Origin: Marivibrio halodurans
GTDB taxonomy: Bacteria; Pseudomonadota; Alphaproteobacteria; UBA8366; Aestuariispiraceae
Assembly (NCBI RefSeq): GCF_017963645.1
Contig: NZ_JAGMWN010000001.1
Span: 186,001-250,000, forward strand
Direction: 5' to 3'
DNA: 64,000 bases
Numbering within the stretch: the first letter of the stretch is position 1; each line of letters begins with the position of its first letter. The position numbers and the translations under genes were made by a program. Of the stretch, positions 19,657-29,106 are shown piece after piece. Under the pieces are notes generated by a model that was given only the letters and a program-made list of their open reading frames with translations, was not told the origin of the DNA and did no database searches.

Positions 19657-20184
19657 ATGCGTCGGGTTGTTGTGATCGGCAATGCGGGTGGGGGTAAAAC
19701 GACGCTGTCCAAGCGGATGGCCGTCGATCTCGGTGTCGCCTATCATGCGATCGATCATATCCAATGGCTGCCCGGTTGGATATTCAACGAGGATTTCGAC
19801 GTCCTGCATGATGCGTGGCTGCAGGAACCGGGCTGGGTGATCGACGGAATCGGCCCGTGGGAAGCCGTGGAACGTCGGTTGGAATATGCCGACACGGTCC
19901 TTTGGGTCGATCTGCCTCTTTCCACCCATCTCTGGTGGGCGACAAAGCGCCTGCTGAAAAATCTGTTCGGACCGGATTCGGACGTGCCCGGCGGATGTTC
20001 CCTGATCGGTTCGGCCATCCCTTTCTATCGCATGATCCTGGATATCCATAAGACGCACCGCGCGGCCATGGCGTTGGTGATCGAAACCGCGCGCGATCAT
20101 GGCAAGGTCGTGCATATCCTGCGCACGCCGGCCCAGATCGCGCGTTTTCGCGCGGGCGCCTGGAAATTCGCGGAGGCCGCCTGA
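19657..20184 (+). CDS. P-loop kinase-like AAA protein (topology-modulation/FlaR-like)
   Basis: 175 residues. The P-loop GNAGGGKTT at residues 8-16 opens an adenylate-kinase-like fold. The pattern YHAIDHIQWLPGW and GWVIDGIGPWEAVERRLEYADTVLWVDLP matches small NTP-binding proteins annotated as DNA topology modulation protein or FlaR. No transmembrane or signal segment. The true substrate of this family is not known to me. It stands alone between the BMP operon and a periplasmic protein, with gaps of 183 and 142 bases, so it is probably transcribed on its own. Confidence 0.75.
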   Translation: MRRVVVIGNAGGGKTTLSKRMAVDLGVAYHAIDHIQWLPGWIFNEDFDVLHDAWLQEPGWVIDGIGPWEAVERRLEYADTVLWVDLPLSTHLWWATKRLLKNLFGPDSDVPGGCSLIGSAIPFYRMILDIHKTHRAAMALVIETARDHGKVVHILRTPAQIARFRAGAWKFAEAA

Positions 20185-20218
20185 CGGTTTATCCGGCTTG
20201 GGGGGCGGGCATTGCAGT

Positions 20219-20316
20219 GGCCCGACCTTCGCTGTGGCCCAACCTTTGCTGTTGCCAACCTTTGGGGGTGCCAACCTTTGGGGGTGCCAACTTTTGGGGG
20301 TGCCAACCTTTGGAGT
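20219..20316 (+). repeat. Degenerate tandem array, about six units of 15-17 bp
   Basis: Units start at 20219, 20236, 20254, 20270, 20286 and 20302. The core form is GCCAACCTTTGGGGGT: units 3 and 4 are identical, unit 5 differs by one base, units 1 and 2 are 17-bp variants ending GCTGT, and unit 6 is a 15-bp variant ending GGAGT. That last unit supplies the GGAG lying 11 bases before the ATG at 20327, so the array is the 5' leader of the next gene. Confidence 0.85.
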
Positions 20317-20326
20317 GGATAGGCCC

Positions 20327-20848
20327 ATGGCGACGACCCGACTGTTGACGATCGGAATCGCGTTGCTTCTGTCAGGTGCCGGCGCGCCGGCCTTGGCCCA
20401 GGAGGCGGCGAATCCCTTCACCAATGACGGCGCGATCTCGACCGGGGAACCGCCGCGTGCCCGCCTCAAGCCGGAGGCCGTGCGTATCGTCGTCAGCGCG
20501 GCGGATTGCCGGCGCCTTATTCCGCACGAACCGTCCCCCGATGTTACCTATCAGCCCGGCGTCGATGCGCATGGCGATCCGGTCGCCCCGGCCGACTTGC
20601 CGGGGAGCACGGTGCTCGCCGACCGGTTGCGGGAGACGGAGATCGCGTTCGATCTGACGCTAAACCCGCTGCTGTTCGCTGGAAATCAACGGTTGGCGGA
20701 GGATTTCGACGAAGCCGTGGTGGATTTCGGCCGGGTCCGTTTCGATCGGAGGACGGGGGCTCTTACCCTGGATGGCGAGACGCTGCGCGACCCGGCGACG
20801 GCCGCGATCGCCGACGCGTGCCGGGCGCGTCTCTCCGATACGGAGTAG
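20327..20848 (+). CDS. Predicted periplasmic protein of unknown function
   Basis: 173 residues. A clear Sec signal peptide (RLLTIGIALLLSGAGAPALA, cleavage expected before QEAAN) predicts export. The mature part is about 150 residues, with DVTYQPGVDAHGDPVAPADL in the first half and a probable beta-rich C-terminal half (VVDFGRVRFDRRTGALTLDG). One Cys lies near the start (SAADCRRL) and one near the end (IADACRAR), so a disulfide is possible. I do not recognise the family with certainty. ATG 20327 was chosen because it begins the signal peptide and follows the GGAG of the repeat array. lolC starts 102 bases downstream. Confidence 0.75.
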   Translation: MATTRLLTIGIALLLSGAGAPALAQEAANPFTNDGAISTGEPPRARLKPEAVRIVVSAADCRRLIPHEPSPDVTYQPGVDAHGDPVAPADLPGSTVLADRLRETEIAFDLTLNPLLFAGNQRLAEDFDEAVVDFGRVRFDRRTGALTLDGETLRDPATAAIADACRARLSDTE

Positions 20849-20950
20849 GTCGCCGTGGCTTGCGGCGGACGGTGCCAATCCCTACAGTCCGCCGGCCGGC
20901 GGCGGGCCCGCGCCGGATCCGAAACCGCCAGAGGAGCCGCGCCAGACGCC

Positions 20951-22198
20951 ATGTTCGGATCCTTCGAGCGCTTTGTCGCCTTCCGCTACCTCCGCGCCAA
21001 GCGGCAGGAGGGATTCATCTCCGTCGTCGCCTGGTTCTCGCTGCTCGGCATCATGCTTGGGGTCGCGACCCTGATTATCGTGATGGCGGTGATGAACGGC
21101 TTCCGCCACGATTTGCTGGACCGCGTGATCGGCCTGAACGGCCATATCACGGTCGAGGCCCAGGACGGCTCCATCGAACCTTATGAGGACATCACCCGGC
21201 AATTGACCGGCCTGCGCGGCGTGGAACAGGTAACGCCGCTGGTCGAGGGGCAGGTCATGGCCACCGCCGAGAACCAGGCGGCTGGCGGCGCGCTCGTCCG
21301 TGGCATCCATGCGGCCGATTTCGCCGCCCGCGACATCCTTCGCGAGGCGCTGACGCGCGGCGACCTTGAGGGGTTCGACGACGGACTCGGCATCATTATC
21401 GGCATCCGCATGGCGAACCGCCTGCGTGTCGGTGTCGGGGACAAGGTGACGTTGATCGCGCCCAAGGGGTCCGTCACCGCCTTCGGCACGGTTCCGCGCG
21501 TCAAGGCCTTCGACGTGAAGGCGATCTTCTCCGTCGGCATGTATGAATATGACAATTCCTTCGTCTATATGCCGTTCCAGGTGGCGCAGCGCTATTTCAA
21601 CAGCGACGGCGCGGCGACCGATATCGAGATCATGATCGACGATGCGGAAGCCGCGGAAAGCCAAGCCTACGAGATCAACCGGCTATTGGGGGGGGACTAT
21701 CGCGTGCTCGGCTGGCAACGGGTCAATGCCAGTTTCTTCAATGCCTTGCAGGTCGAACGTAATGTCATGTTCCTGATCCTGACGCTGATCATCCTGGTCG
21801 CCGCCTTCAACGTGATTTCGAGCCAGATCATGTTGGTGAAGGACAAGGGGCGGGGGATCGCCATCCTGCGTACCATGGGGGCGAGCCGCGCGACGATCCT
21901 GCGCATCTTCTTCATTACAGGATCTTCCGTCGGCGTGATCGGGACGGCTTTGGGCGCGGCGCTGGGCATCGCCTTCGCGCTGAATATCGAGACCATCCGG
22001 CAATGGATAGAGGGGCTGTCCGGCGCCAACCTCTTCGCGGCGGAGATCTATTTCCTGTCCAAGCTGCCGGCGCGGGTCGAGACGGGGGAAGTCATCTCCG
22101 TCGTCGTCATGGCCCTGACATTGAGCTTGCTGGCCTCGATCTATCCCGCATGGCGGGCGGCGCGGCTCGATCCGGTCGAGGTGCTGCGCTATGAGTGA
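20951..22198 (+). CDS. lolC: Lipoprotein-releasing system permease LolC/LolE family
   Basis: Inner-membrane part of the LolCDE complex, which extracts outer-membrane lipoproteins and passes them to LolA. 415 residues with four transmembrane helices: one near the N terminus after [18 protein letters not shown] and three in the C-terminal FtsX/MacB-type domain ([17 protein letters not shown] is the coupling region). Alphaproteobacteria often have a single LolC/E-type protein, and only one gene is present here. The frame is open upstream, but ATG 20951 gives the usual N terminus. It overlaps lolD by 8 bases. Confidence 0.93.
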   Translation: MFGSFERFVAFRYLRAKRQEGFISVVAWFSLLGIMLGVATLIIVMAVMNGFRHDLLDRVIGLNGHITVEAQDGSIEPYEDITRQLTGLRGVEQVTPLVEGQVMATAENQAAGGALVRGIHAADFAARDILREALTRGDLEGFDDGLGIIIGIRMANRLRVGVGDKVTLIAPKGSVTAFGTVPRVKAFDVKAIFSVGMYEYDNSFVYMPFQVAQRYFNSDGAATDIEIMIDDAEAAESQAYEINRLLGGDYRVLGWQRVNASFFNALQVERNVMFLILTLIILVAAFNVISSQIMLVKDKGRGIAILRTMGASRATILRIFFITGSSVGVIGTALGAALGIAFALNIETIRQWIEGLSGANLFAAEIYFLSKLPARVETGEVISVVVMALTLSLLASIYPAWRAARLDPVEVLRYE

Positions 22199-22886
22199 TA
22201 TGAGTGAGGCGGTCCTCGAACTCCGCGCGGTGGAGCGGACCTATAAGACCGCCGCCGGTGGGCTGACCGTGCTGAACGGCGCGTCGCTGTCCGTCGGCCG
22301 GGGGGAGCTTGTCGGCCTCGTCGCGCCGTCGGGCGCGGGGAAATCGACGCTCCTCCATGTCGCGGGCTTGCTGGAGCGGCCTGATGGCGGCGATGTCGCC
22401 CTGGAAGGGCGCGGCTGCAACGCGCTAACCGACCGCCAGCGCACGCTGCTGCGGCGCGGGCGGGTCGGGTTCGTCTATCAGTTCCATCATCTGCTGCCCG
22501 AGTTCTCGGCGCTGGAAAATGTGGTCCTGCCGCAGATGATCGCTGGCGCGGGCAAGGGCGCGGCGAAGCGCAAGGCATCGGACCTGCTGAACCGCGTTGG
22601 CCTCGGCCCAAGGGCGAGCCACCGGCCGGCCCGTCTCTCGGGTGGGGAACAACAGCGCGTCGCGATCGCGCGGGCCGTCGTCAACCGCCCGGCCGTTCTT
22701 CTGGCGGACGAGCCGACCGGCAATCTCGACCCCACGACCAGCGAGACGGTCTTCGACCTGCTCGTCTCCCTCGTGCGGGAGGAGGGAATGGCCGCCCTGA
22801 TCGCCACGCACAATCTGACGCTCGCACGGCGCATGGACCGCGTGCTGACCTTCCAGGACGGCCATATCGCGGCCTTCGAGGAATAG
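22191..22886 (+). CDS. lolD: Lipoprotein-releasing system ATP-binding protein LolD
   Basis: ATPase that powers lipoprotein release with LolC. 231 residues: Walker [10 protein letters not shown] at 45-53, a Q-loop region [18 protein letters not shown] typical of the LolD/MacB class, signature [14 protein letters not shown], Walker [13 protein letters not shown] and a switch His in IATHN. ATG 22191 overlaps the lolC stop; a second in-frame ATG is at 22200. In many alphaproteobacteria dnaE follows; here a convergent transporter operon follows across a shared 146-base gap. Confidence 0.95.
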   Translation: MSDMSEAVLELRAVERTYKTAAGGLTVLNGASLSVGRGELVGLVAPSGAGKSTLLHVAGLLERPDGGDVALEGRGCNALTDRQRTLLRRGRVGFVYQFHHLLPEFSALENVVLPQMIAGAGKGAAKRKASDLLNRVGLGPRASHRPARLSGGEQQRVAIARAVVNRPAVLLADEPTGNLDPTTSETVFDLLVSLVREEGMAALIATHNLTLARRMDRVLTFQDGHIAAFEE

Positions 22887-22904
22887 AATAGGGCCGAGGA
22901 ATAG
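22877..22904 (+). repeat. Short direct repeat covering the lolD stop codon
   Basis: CGAGGAATAG occurs at 22877-22886, where it contains the lolD stop codon, and again at 22895-22904, a period of 18 bases. The copy after the stop is non-coding. Confidence 0.6.
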
Positions 22905-22933
22905 GGCGGCCGGGTCGGCGGCGCCATTCCTCC

Positions 22934-22975
22934 CAAAAGAAAAAGCCGCGGGGGGCGATGCGCCCCACGCGGCTT
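22934..22975 (-). terminator. Intrinsic terminator of the proVW-opuAC operon
   Basis: Hairpin with two arms of 15 bases (22943-22957 and 22961-22975), one mismatch and an ATG/CAT loop. Read on the minus strand it is followed by TTTTTCTTTT (22942-22933), a classic intrinsic terminator about 57 bases past the binding-protein stop. On the + strand only CTTCT follows, so it would act weakly for lolD. Confidence 0.85.
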
Positions 22976-23032
22976 CTCGCGGCGTGCCTCGACGGCCGAG
23001 GGTATCGGCCGCCGAATGGCTTCGTCGAGCGA

Positions 23033-23908
23033 TTACGAACTCGGCATATCGCCGGTCACCCAATAGTTCACGCGGGCTTCGTTGTCTTCGATGAAGTTAT
23101 CGACTGCGGTCTGGTAACCGTTCTCGTTCGCGTCGTACATGGCGGCCTGAAGATCGTCGATCGGCAGGCTCATGCGCGACAGGAAGCCGGCGGCCTCCGG
23201 ATTATCCTGGTAGAAGCCCTGGCGCGCGATGGCGTGCACGCGCTCCGGCCCGCCGAGCGTGCCCTTCGGATCCTCCAGATAGCGCAGATCATAGGCGCCG
23301 AACATCCAATGCGGGCTCCAGCCGGTGACGACGATCCACTCGTCACGGCTGATCGCGCGATCCAGCGCCGCCGTCATGGCCGCGCCCGAGGCGGAAACGA
23401 GGTTGTAGTCGAGCTCGTAATCCTCGTCGATCACCTTGTTCGACAGGCGCATCAGGCCGGCGCCCGGATCGATGCCCTGGATCTTGCCGTCCAGCTTCTC
23501 GCGGACCTCGTCGTTCTTCAGGTCCTCGATCGAGCTGAGCTGATCCTCCGGGATGTAGTTCGGCACGGCCCAGCCGAGCTTCGCGCCGGTATAGAGGATG
23601 CCGAGATTGACCACGTCGCCGCCGACCTTGTCCATGTAGTCGGCATGCGTCGCCGGCAGCCAGGACATCAGCATGGCGTCGATATCGCCGTTGGCCACGC
23701 CCTGATACTGCGGGGCGATATCGGTCTGGACCAGTTCGACTTCCTGATCCATGCGCTCTTCCATCACCGTCTTGGCGAGCTTGGTGACGAATTCGGCGTC
23801 GGACCAGGCGGTCCAGCCGATCGTGACATCCTGCGCGGCGGCCGCGCCGGTCATCATGGTGACGCCGGCGACGGCGCCGGTGAGGGTCTTCAGAACACGA
23901 TGTTGCAT
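23033..23908 (-). CDS. opuAC: Glycine betaine ABC transporter substrate-binding protein
   Basis: Periplasmic binding protein for glycine betaine or related compatible solutes. 291 residues with a Sec signal (HRVLKTLTGAVAGVTMMTG, cleavage near AAAAQD). The mature protein has the OpuAC pattern TIGWTAWSDAEFVTKLA, with Trp residues suited to a betaine cage (SWLPATHADYM, GWSPHWMF). ATG 23908 is chosen because AAAGGAG lies 11 bases upstream; an in-frame ATG at 23929 has no such site. It is the last gene of the minus-strand operon, 170 bases after proW, with a strong hairpin in the gap. Confidence 0.92.
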   Translation of the reverse strand: MQHRVLKTLTGAVAGVTMMTGAAAAQDVTIGWTAWSDAEFVTKLAKTVMEERMDQEVELVQTDIAPQYQGVANGDIDAMLMSWLPATHADYMDKVGGDVVNLGILYTGAKLGWAVPNYIPEDQLSSIEDLKNDEVREKLDGKIQGIDPGAGLMRLSNKVIDEDYELDYNLVSASGAAMTAALDRAISRDEWIVVTGWSPHWMFGAYDLRYLEDPKGTLGGPERVHAIARQGFYQDNPEAAGFLSRMSLPIDDLQAAMYDANENGYQTAVDNFIEDNEARVNYWVTGDMPSS

Positions 23909-24058
23909 CGCTTCAAAGGCTCCTTTCATCCGAGTCTTTGTCGAAGCGTGAAACGCGTCGGGCGGATGCCGGCGTTTCCCGCCGGTCTTGTTCGTCGTCG
24001 CCGCCGCGACGGGACCGCGCCTCATTGCGCGGCCGCTTGGTGCTAGGGGCCGGATGGT

Positions 24059-24078
24059 GTGATCCGCGCGAGGGCGGA

Positions 24079-24082
<4 letters not shown>
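24059..24082 (-). promoter_or_regulatory. Intercistronic hairpin overlapping the proW stop codon
   Basis: Perfect 9-bp inverted repeat GTGATCCGC/GCGGATCAC with a 6-base loop. The proW stop codon (24079-24081) lies inside one arm. Such stem-loops between permease and binding-protein genes can protect or cleave the mRNA and let the binding protein be made in excess; that role is inferred. Confidence 0.55.
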
Positions 24083-25020
<938 letters not shown>

Positions 25021-25105
25021 GGGGAAGATGCCTCCTCGGGGGCTTCTATCCGGCGCATCGAGCCTGGCGATGGCGCGGAAGCGCCACGACGCCGGCGCGC
25101 CGGGC

Positions 25106-25135
25106 CTGTTCCAGCGGCTCCTGTTCTAGCGGCTC
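25106..25135 (-). repeat. Two 15-bp tandem copies spanning the proV stop codon
   Basis: On the + strand CTGTTCCAGCGGCTC (25106-25120) is followed directly by CTGTTCTAGCGGCTC (25121-25135), 14 of 15 identical. The proV stop (CTA on the + strand, 25126-25128) sits in the second copy and the first copy lies beyond it. Confidence 0.8.
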
Positions 25136-26202
25136 TTGTCGAAAGTCTTGAGCAGGGCCGTCTTGCTGATCGCGCCCAGGCGCTTGCCGTCCTCGCCCGT
25201 GACGGGGGCGGGACCGTCGGCGTTGGAGACGATGCTCAACACCTCGTCGAGAGAGGCGTCGGCGGAAATCTCCGTGACGCCGTCGCCGGGCTGCACGCCC
25301 GGATCGGCGATGTCGCCGGCCTTGAAGACCTGCGTCACGTCCACATTGCGGAAGAAGGACCGGACATAGTCGTTCGCCGGTTCGCTGACGATCTTGTCGG
25401 GGGTATCGATCTGCACGAAACGCCCATCCTGCATGATGGCGATCCGGTCGCCGATGCGCATCGCCTCGTCCAGATCGTGGGAGATGAAGACGATGGTACG
25501 GCGATGCTCGCGCTGCAGTCGGATCAACTCGTCCTGCATCTCGGTGCGGATCAACGGGTCGAGGGCCGAGAACGCCTCGTCCATCAGCAGCACCGGCGGA
25601 TCGTTGGCCAGCGCGCGGGCAAGGCCGACACGCTGTTTCATGCCGCCGGAAAGCTCGGAGGGATAGCTGCGCGCATTCTGGCCGAGACCGACGGCCTCCA
25701 ATGCTTCGAGCGCGCGCGCCTCGCGATCGGCCTTGTCGCGGCCGGAGACGGTAAGGCCGAAAGCCGCGTTTTCCAGAACCGTCTGATGCGGCATGAGGGC
25801 GAAGCTCTGGAACACCATGCTCATGTCCCGCCGGCGCAGATCGATCAGCGCCTTGCGATTCATCGCCGTGATGTTCTGGCCATTGATGCTGACCGTCCCG
25901 AAGGTCGGGTCGATCAATCTGTTCAACATGCGAACCATGGTGGACTTGCCGGAACCGGAAAGCCCCATGATGACGAAAACCTCGCCGCTCTTCACGGTGA
26001 AGGACGCGTCCTGCACCGCGACGGTTGCACCGGTCTCCCGGAAGATCTGATCCTTGGTCTTGCCCTCGCCCAGCAGGCGATAGGCCTCGTCCGGATTGCC
26101 GCCGAAAATCTTGTAGGCGTTCTCGACGACGATCCGGTCCTCGTCCGCCTCCTGGCGCGCGTCATCGCGCGCGGAAGGCTGCTGTAAGGCAGCGTCGCTC
26201 AT
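25126..26202 (-). CDS. proV: Glycine betaine/proline ABC transporter ATP-binding protein
   Basis: ATPase of the compatible-solute importer. 358 residues. It has the ProV-specific N-terminal helix region [18 protein letters not shown], Walker [11 protein letters not shown]-loop [13 protein letters not shown], signature [15 protein letters not shown] and Walker [16 protein letters not shown]. The tail holds a CBS-like stretch ([18 protein letters not shown]), where osmotic strength is sensed in OpuA-type transporters; here it is short, about one CBS module. The ATG at 26202 is preferred to 26253 because AGGA lies close upstream and the extra residues are not conserved. Confidence 0.93.
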   Translation of the reverse strand: MSDAALQQPSARDDARQEADEDRIVVENAYKIFGGNPDEAYRLLGEGKTKDQIFRETGATVAVQDASFTVKSGEVFVIMGLSGSGKSTMVRMLNRLIDPTFGTVSINGQNITAMNRKALIDLRRRDMSMVFQSFALMPHQTVLENAAFGLTVSGRDKADREARALEALEAVGLGQNARSYPSELSGGMKQRVGLARALANDPPVLLMDEAFSALDPLIRTEMQDELIRLQREHRRTIVFISHDLDEAMRIGDRIAIMQDGRFVQIDTPDKIVSEPANDYVRSFFRNVDVTQVFKAGDIADPGVQPGDGVTEISADASLDEVLSIVSNADGPAPVTGEDGKRLGAISKTALLKTFDKSR

Positions 26203-26470
26203 ATCCTGTCCCGTTCTTCTTGCTTCGTGGCACGCGGCGAAGCCCGGCGCCAATGCCGAATTGGCGGCGCCTCAAACGCCGGCGGGCGCCTTGGGTGGCG
26301 CCGATCAATTCTCCTCCAAGCTGTGCCGGGAAGCCGAGGACTTCAAGGGGAATGCGGAGAAAAATTGTTAACTTTTTGTTTTCAATGCCATGATCAGGAC
26401 AAATTTGATCGGTGATTATGGCTTTGGAAAATGAATGATTTTAACGCTCGATGATAAATTCTACCTATGA
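26203..26470. other. Upstream region of the proVW-opuAC operon
   Basis: 268 bases between the SRPBCC gene and proV (both minus strand). The part from about 26355 to 26465 is strikingly AT-rich for this DNA, with runs such as AAAAATTGTTAACTTTTTG, and most likely holds the operon promoter. I could not fix a -35/-10 pair. Confidence 0.5.
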
Positions 26471-26890
26471 TTACATATTGGATGCCAGTTGCCGCAGCTG
26501 CTCCAGACCACTTTCGAAGATGCCCTGTACGCTTCGTTCCACGGGCGCCGGGTCCTCGTCCTCGCGAACGTCGAAGCGGGCGGACCAATGCGCGATAGAG
26601 CCGCCGGCGCCGTCATCCTCGATGTGGAAGGTTGCTTGATAATTGTCGACCGGCATGGGCGATTCGACGATCCGATAGGCATAAGCCCGGGCGGCATCGT
26701 CCCGTTGGAGCAGGGCCTCCAGCAGTTCCCCGCCATCGACGAGGATCAAGCGGCGCTGGCGCCCCTCGGCCTCCAGGGTGCACCGCGCGACCGCGGGATG
26801 CCAATCGGCCAGGCTGCCGAATCCGCCCGCGACCTTCCATACGGCGTCCGGCGGGGCGGGGATGGCGCATTCGGCTTCGGCGAGGGGCAT
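26471..26890 (-). CDS. SRPBCC family protein (polyketide cyclase/START-like)
   Basis: 139-residue cytoplasmic protein of the SRPBCC superfamily, which binds small hydrophobic ligands in a deep cavity. The pattern AIPAPPDAVWKVAGGFGSLADWHPAV at the start, a middle beta stretch (RRLILVDGGELLEALL) and the C-terminal helix GIFESGLEQLRQLA fit this fold. No catalytic residues can be named. It lies 100 bases downstream of recG on the same strand and 268 bases before proV; no functional link is evident. Confidence 0.8.
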   Translation of the reverse strand: MPLAEAECAIPAPPDAVWKVAGGFGSLADWHPAVARCTLEAEGRQRRLILVDGGELLEALLQRDDAARAYAYRIVESPMPVDNYQATFHIEDDGAGGSIAHWSARFDVREDEDPAPVERSVQGIFESGLEQLRQLASNM

Positions 26891-26990
26891 TTAGAGTCTC
26901 CTGTTCAATTCGGGAACGCGCGAGATTCCGCGCGTTACCCTGGTCGAGGGCCTTTAGTCAATTGCGCCCGTCGTCCGGCCCTTCGCTCGC

Positions 26991-29075
26991 TCACCCCGAG
27001 CGCAGGGTAGCGATCGCGGCGTCGCGTTCGAAGAGATAGAGCAAGGTGCGCAACCGCTTGCCCCGCTCGCCCTCCAATTCCGGGTCGCGGTCGAGGATCA
27101 GGCGGGAATCGTCATGGGCCGCCTTCATCAATTCCCCATGAAGCGCGATATCGGCGAGACGGAAGGCGGGCAGCCCGCTCTGCCGCGTGCCCAGGATCTC
27201 GCCGGCGCCGCGCAGTTCCAGATCCTTCTCCGCGATGATGAAGCCGTCCTCCGTCTCGGCCAGGGTCTTAAGGCGTTCGCGCGCGGTCTCCGTCAACTGC
27301 TCGGAGCGCAGCAGGATGCAGGTCGAGGCCTTGTCGCCCCGCCCGATCCGTCCGCGCAACTGATGAAGCTGGGCGAGGCCGAATCGCTCCGCGTGCTCGA
27401 TCACCATGACGGTCGCCTCGGGCACGTTGACGCCGACCTCGATCACCGTGGTGGCGACGAGGATTTGGGCCTCTCCCTCGGCGAAGCGGGCCATGGCCGC
27501 TTCCTTTTCCGTCCCCTTCATCCGGCCGTGGACGAGGGCGACGCGCGTCTCCCCGAACCGCTCGCGCAGGGCGGAGAAGCGCTGTTCGGCCGCCGCCATG
27601 TCGCTGGTCTCCGATTCCTCGACCAGGGGGCAGACCCAATAGATCTTGGCGCCGGCCGTCATCTGGCGCTCGATCCCGGCGACCACTTCCTCGATGCGCG
27701 GGGCGGCGACGACCACCGTCCTGACGGGCTTCCGCCCCGGCGGCTTGTCGGTAAGGCGCGAGCCGTCGAGATCGCCATAGGCCGACATCATCAGCGTGCG
27801 CGGAATCGGCGTCGCGGTCATGACCAGCATGTCGACCGCCTTGCCCTTCGCCGCCAGATTGAGGCGCTGATGCACGCCGAACCGGTGCTGCTCGTCCACC
27901 ACCGCCAGCATTAGGTCGCGGAAGATCACGTCGTCCTGGAATAGGGCATGGGTTCCGACGATCAAATCGATCTCCCCCGCGGCCAGGGATTCCAGCAGCG
28001 CGCGCCGGGCCTTGCCCTTGTCGCGGCCGGTCAGCACGGCGACGCGGATACCGGCGGCCTCGGCCAGCGGCCCGATGGTCTCGAAATGCTGGCGAGCCAG
28101 GATCTCTGTCGGCGCCATCAGGGCCGCCTGACCGCCGCATTCGACCGCGTTCAACATCGCCATCAGGGCGACGACCGTCTTGCCGCTGCCGACATCGCCC
28201 TGCAGCAGGCGCAGCATGCGCTGCTTGGCCGCCATGTCGGCGTTGATCTCCTTCAGCGCCTCGATTTGGCTGCCGGTCAGGTCGAAAGGCAGGGCGGCCA
28301 GCGCCTTTCGCCGCAACCGCTTGTCGCCCGCGATTTCACGACCCGCCTGGCGCTTCGCCCGGCGCCGCATGATGGCGAGCGCCAGTTGGTTCGCCAGCAA
28401 CTCGTCGAAGGCGAGGCGCTGGCGCGCCTTGGAGAGGGGGGAGAGCGCGCCCTCCGCGCTGGGCGCGTGGGCGGCCGTCAGCGCCTCCCGCCAGCCGGGC
28501 CAGCCCTGGCGCGCGCGATAGCTTTCGTCTAGCCACTCGGGCAGGTCCGGCGCGCGCTCCAGCGCCTGTGTCACGGCCTTTCGCACGCTATTGCCGGTCA
28601 GGCCGGCGGTCAGGGGATAGACCGGCTCCACCATCGGGATATCGCCGCGCTTCGCCACCGGGACGACATGATCGGGATGAACGATCTGCTTCACGCCGTT
28701 GAACAGTTCGATCCGGCCGCTGACGACGACCTGCTCCCCCTCCGGCAGCAGGTTCGCCATGTAGCGCTGGTCGGCATGGAAGAAGACGAGCGTCATGAAC
28801 CCCGTTCCGTCGCGCAAGAGCACGCGATAGGGGCGCTTGCGCGTCGGCGGCACCTCATGCCGGTCGACATGGGCGGTGATGGTGGCGATCCGGTCGGGGA
28901 GGGCCGCCTGGATCGTCGGCTCCTCCGACCGGTCGATGACCTCGCGCGGGAGATGCCAGAGCAGATCGACGACCTTCGGGCCCGCCGCCTTTTCCAGCAA
29001 CGTGGCGATGCGCTGGCCGACGCCCTTCAGGGACGTCACCGGCGCGAACAGGGGGAAGAGGATCTCGGGCCGCAT
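26991..29075 (-). CDS. recG: ATP-dependent DNA helicase RecG
   Basis: Remodels stalled replication forks and branch-migrates Holliday junctions. 694 residues: N-terminal wedge/OB domain (LRDGTGFMTLVFFHADQRY), helicase motif I GDVGSGKT, motif II DEQHRFG, motif III TATPIPRT and the C-terminal RecA-like domain with HGRMKG and QLRGRIGRG. Full length and intact motifs. In alphaproteobacteria recG is usually divergent from sdhE-mfd; here an EamA/LysR pair lies in between and the EamA gene, 31 bases upstream, may be cotranscribed. Confidence 0.96.
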   Translation of the reverse strand: MRPEILFPLFAPVTSLKGVGQRIATLLEKAAGPKVVDLLWHLPREVIDRSEEPTIQAALPDRIATITAHVDRHEVPPTRKRPYRVLLRDGTGFMTLVFFHADQRYMANLLPEGEQVVVSGRIELFNGVKQIVHPDHVVPVAKRGDIPMVEPVYPLTAGLTGNSVRKAVTQALERAPDLPEWLDESYRARQGWPGWREALTAAHAPSAEGALSPLSKARQRLAFDELLANQLALAIMRRRAKRQAGREIAGDKRLRRKALAALPFDLTGSQIEALKEINADMAAKQRMLRLLQGDVGSGKTVVALMAMLNAVECGGQAALMAPTEILARQHFETIGPLAEAAGIRVAVLTGRDKGKARRALLESLAAGEIDLIVGTHALFQDDVIFRDLMLAVVDEQHRFGVHQRLNLAAKGKAVDMLVMTATPIPRTLMMSAYGDLDGSRLTDKPPGRKPVRTVVVAAPRIEEVVAGIERQMTAGAKIYWVCPLVEESETSDMAAAEQRFSALRERFGETRVALVHGRMKGTEKEAAMARFAEGEAQILVATTVIEVGVNVPEATVMVIEHAERFGLAQLHQLRGRIGRGDKASTCILLRSEQLTETARERLKTLAETEDGFIIAEKDLELRGAGEILGTRQSGLPAFRLADIALHGELMKAAHDDSRLILDRDPELEGERGKRLRTLLYLFERDAAIATLRSG

Positions 29076-29106
29076 GGCCGCAAGAGTAGCGAGCCCGCCC
29101 CCCGGC

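Noticed and set aside
20097-20306. Minus-strand frame with PKVGTPK-like repeats through the tandem array
   Set aside because: The peptide repeat merely follows from the DNA repeat; it has no start signal, and its period (16 bp, with 17-bp and 15-bp units) is not a multiple of three.
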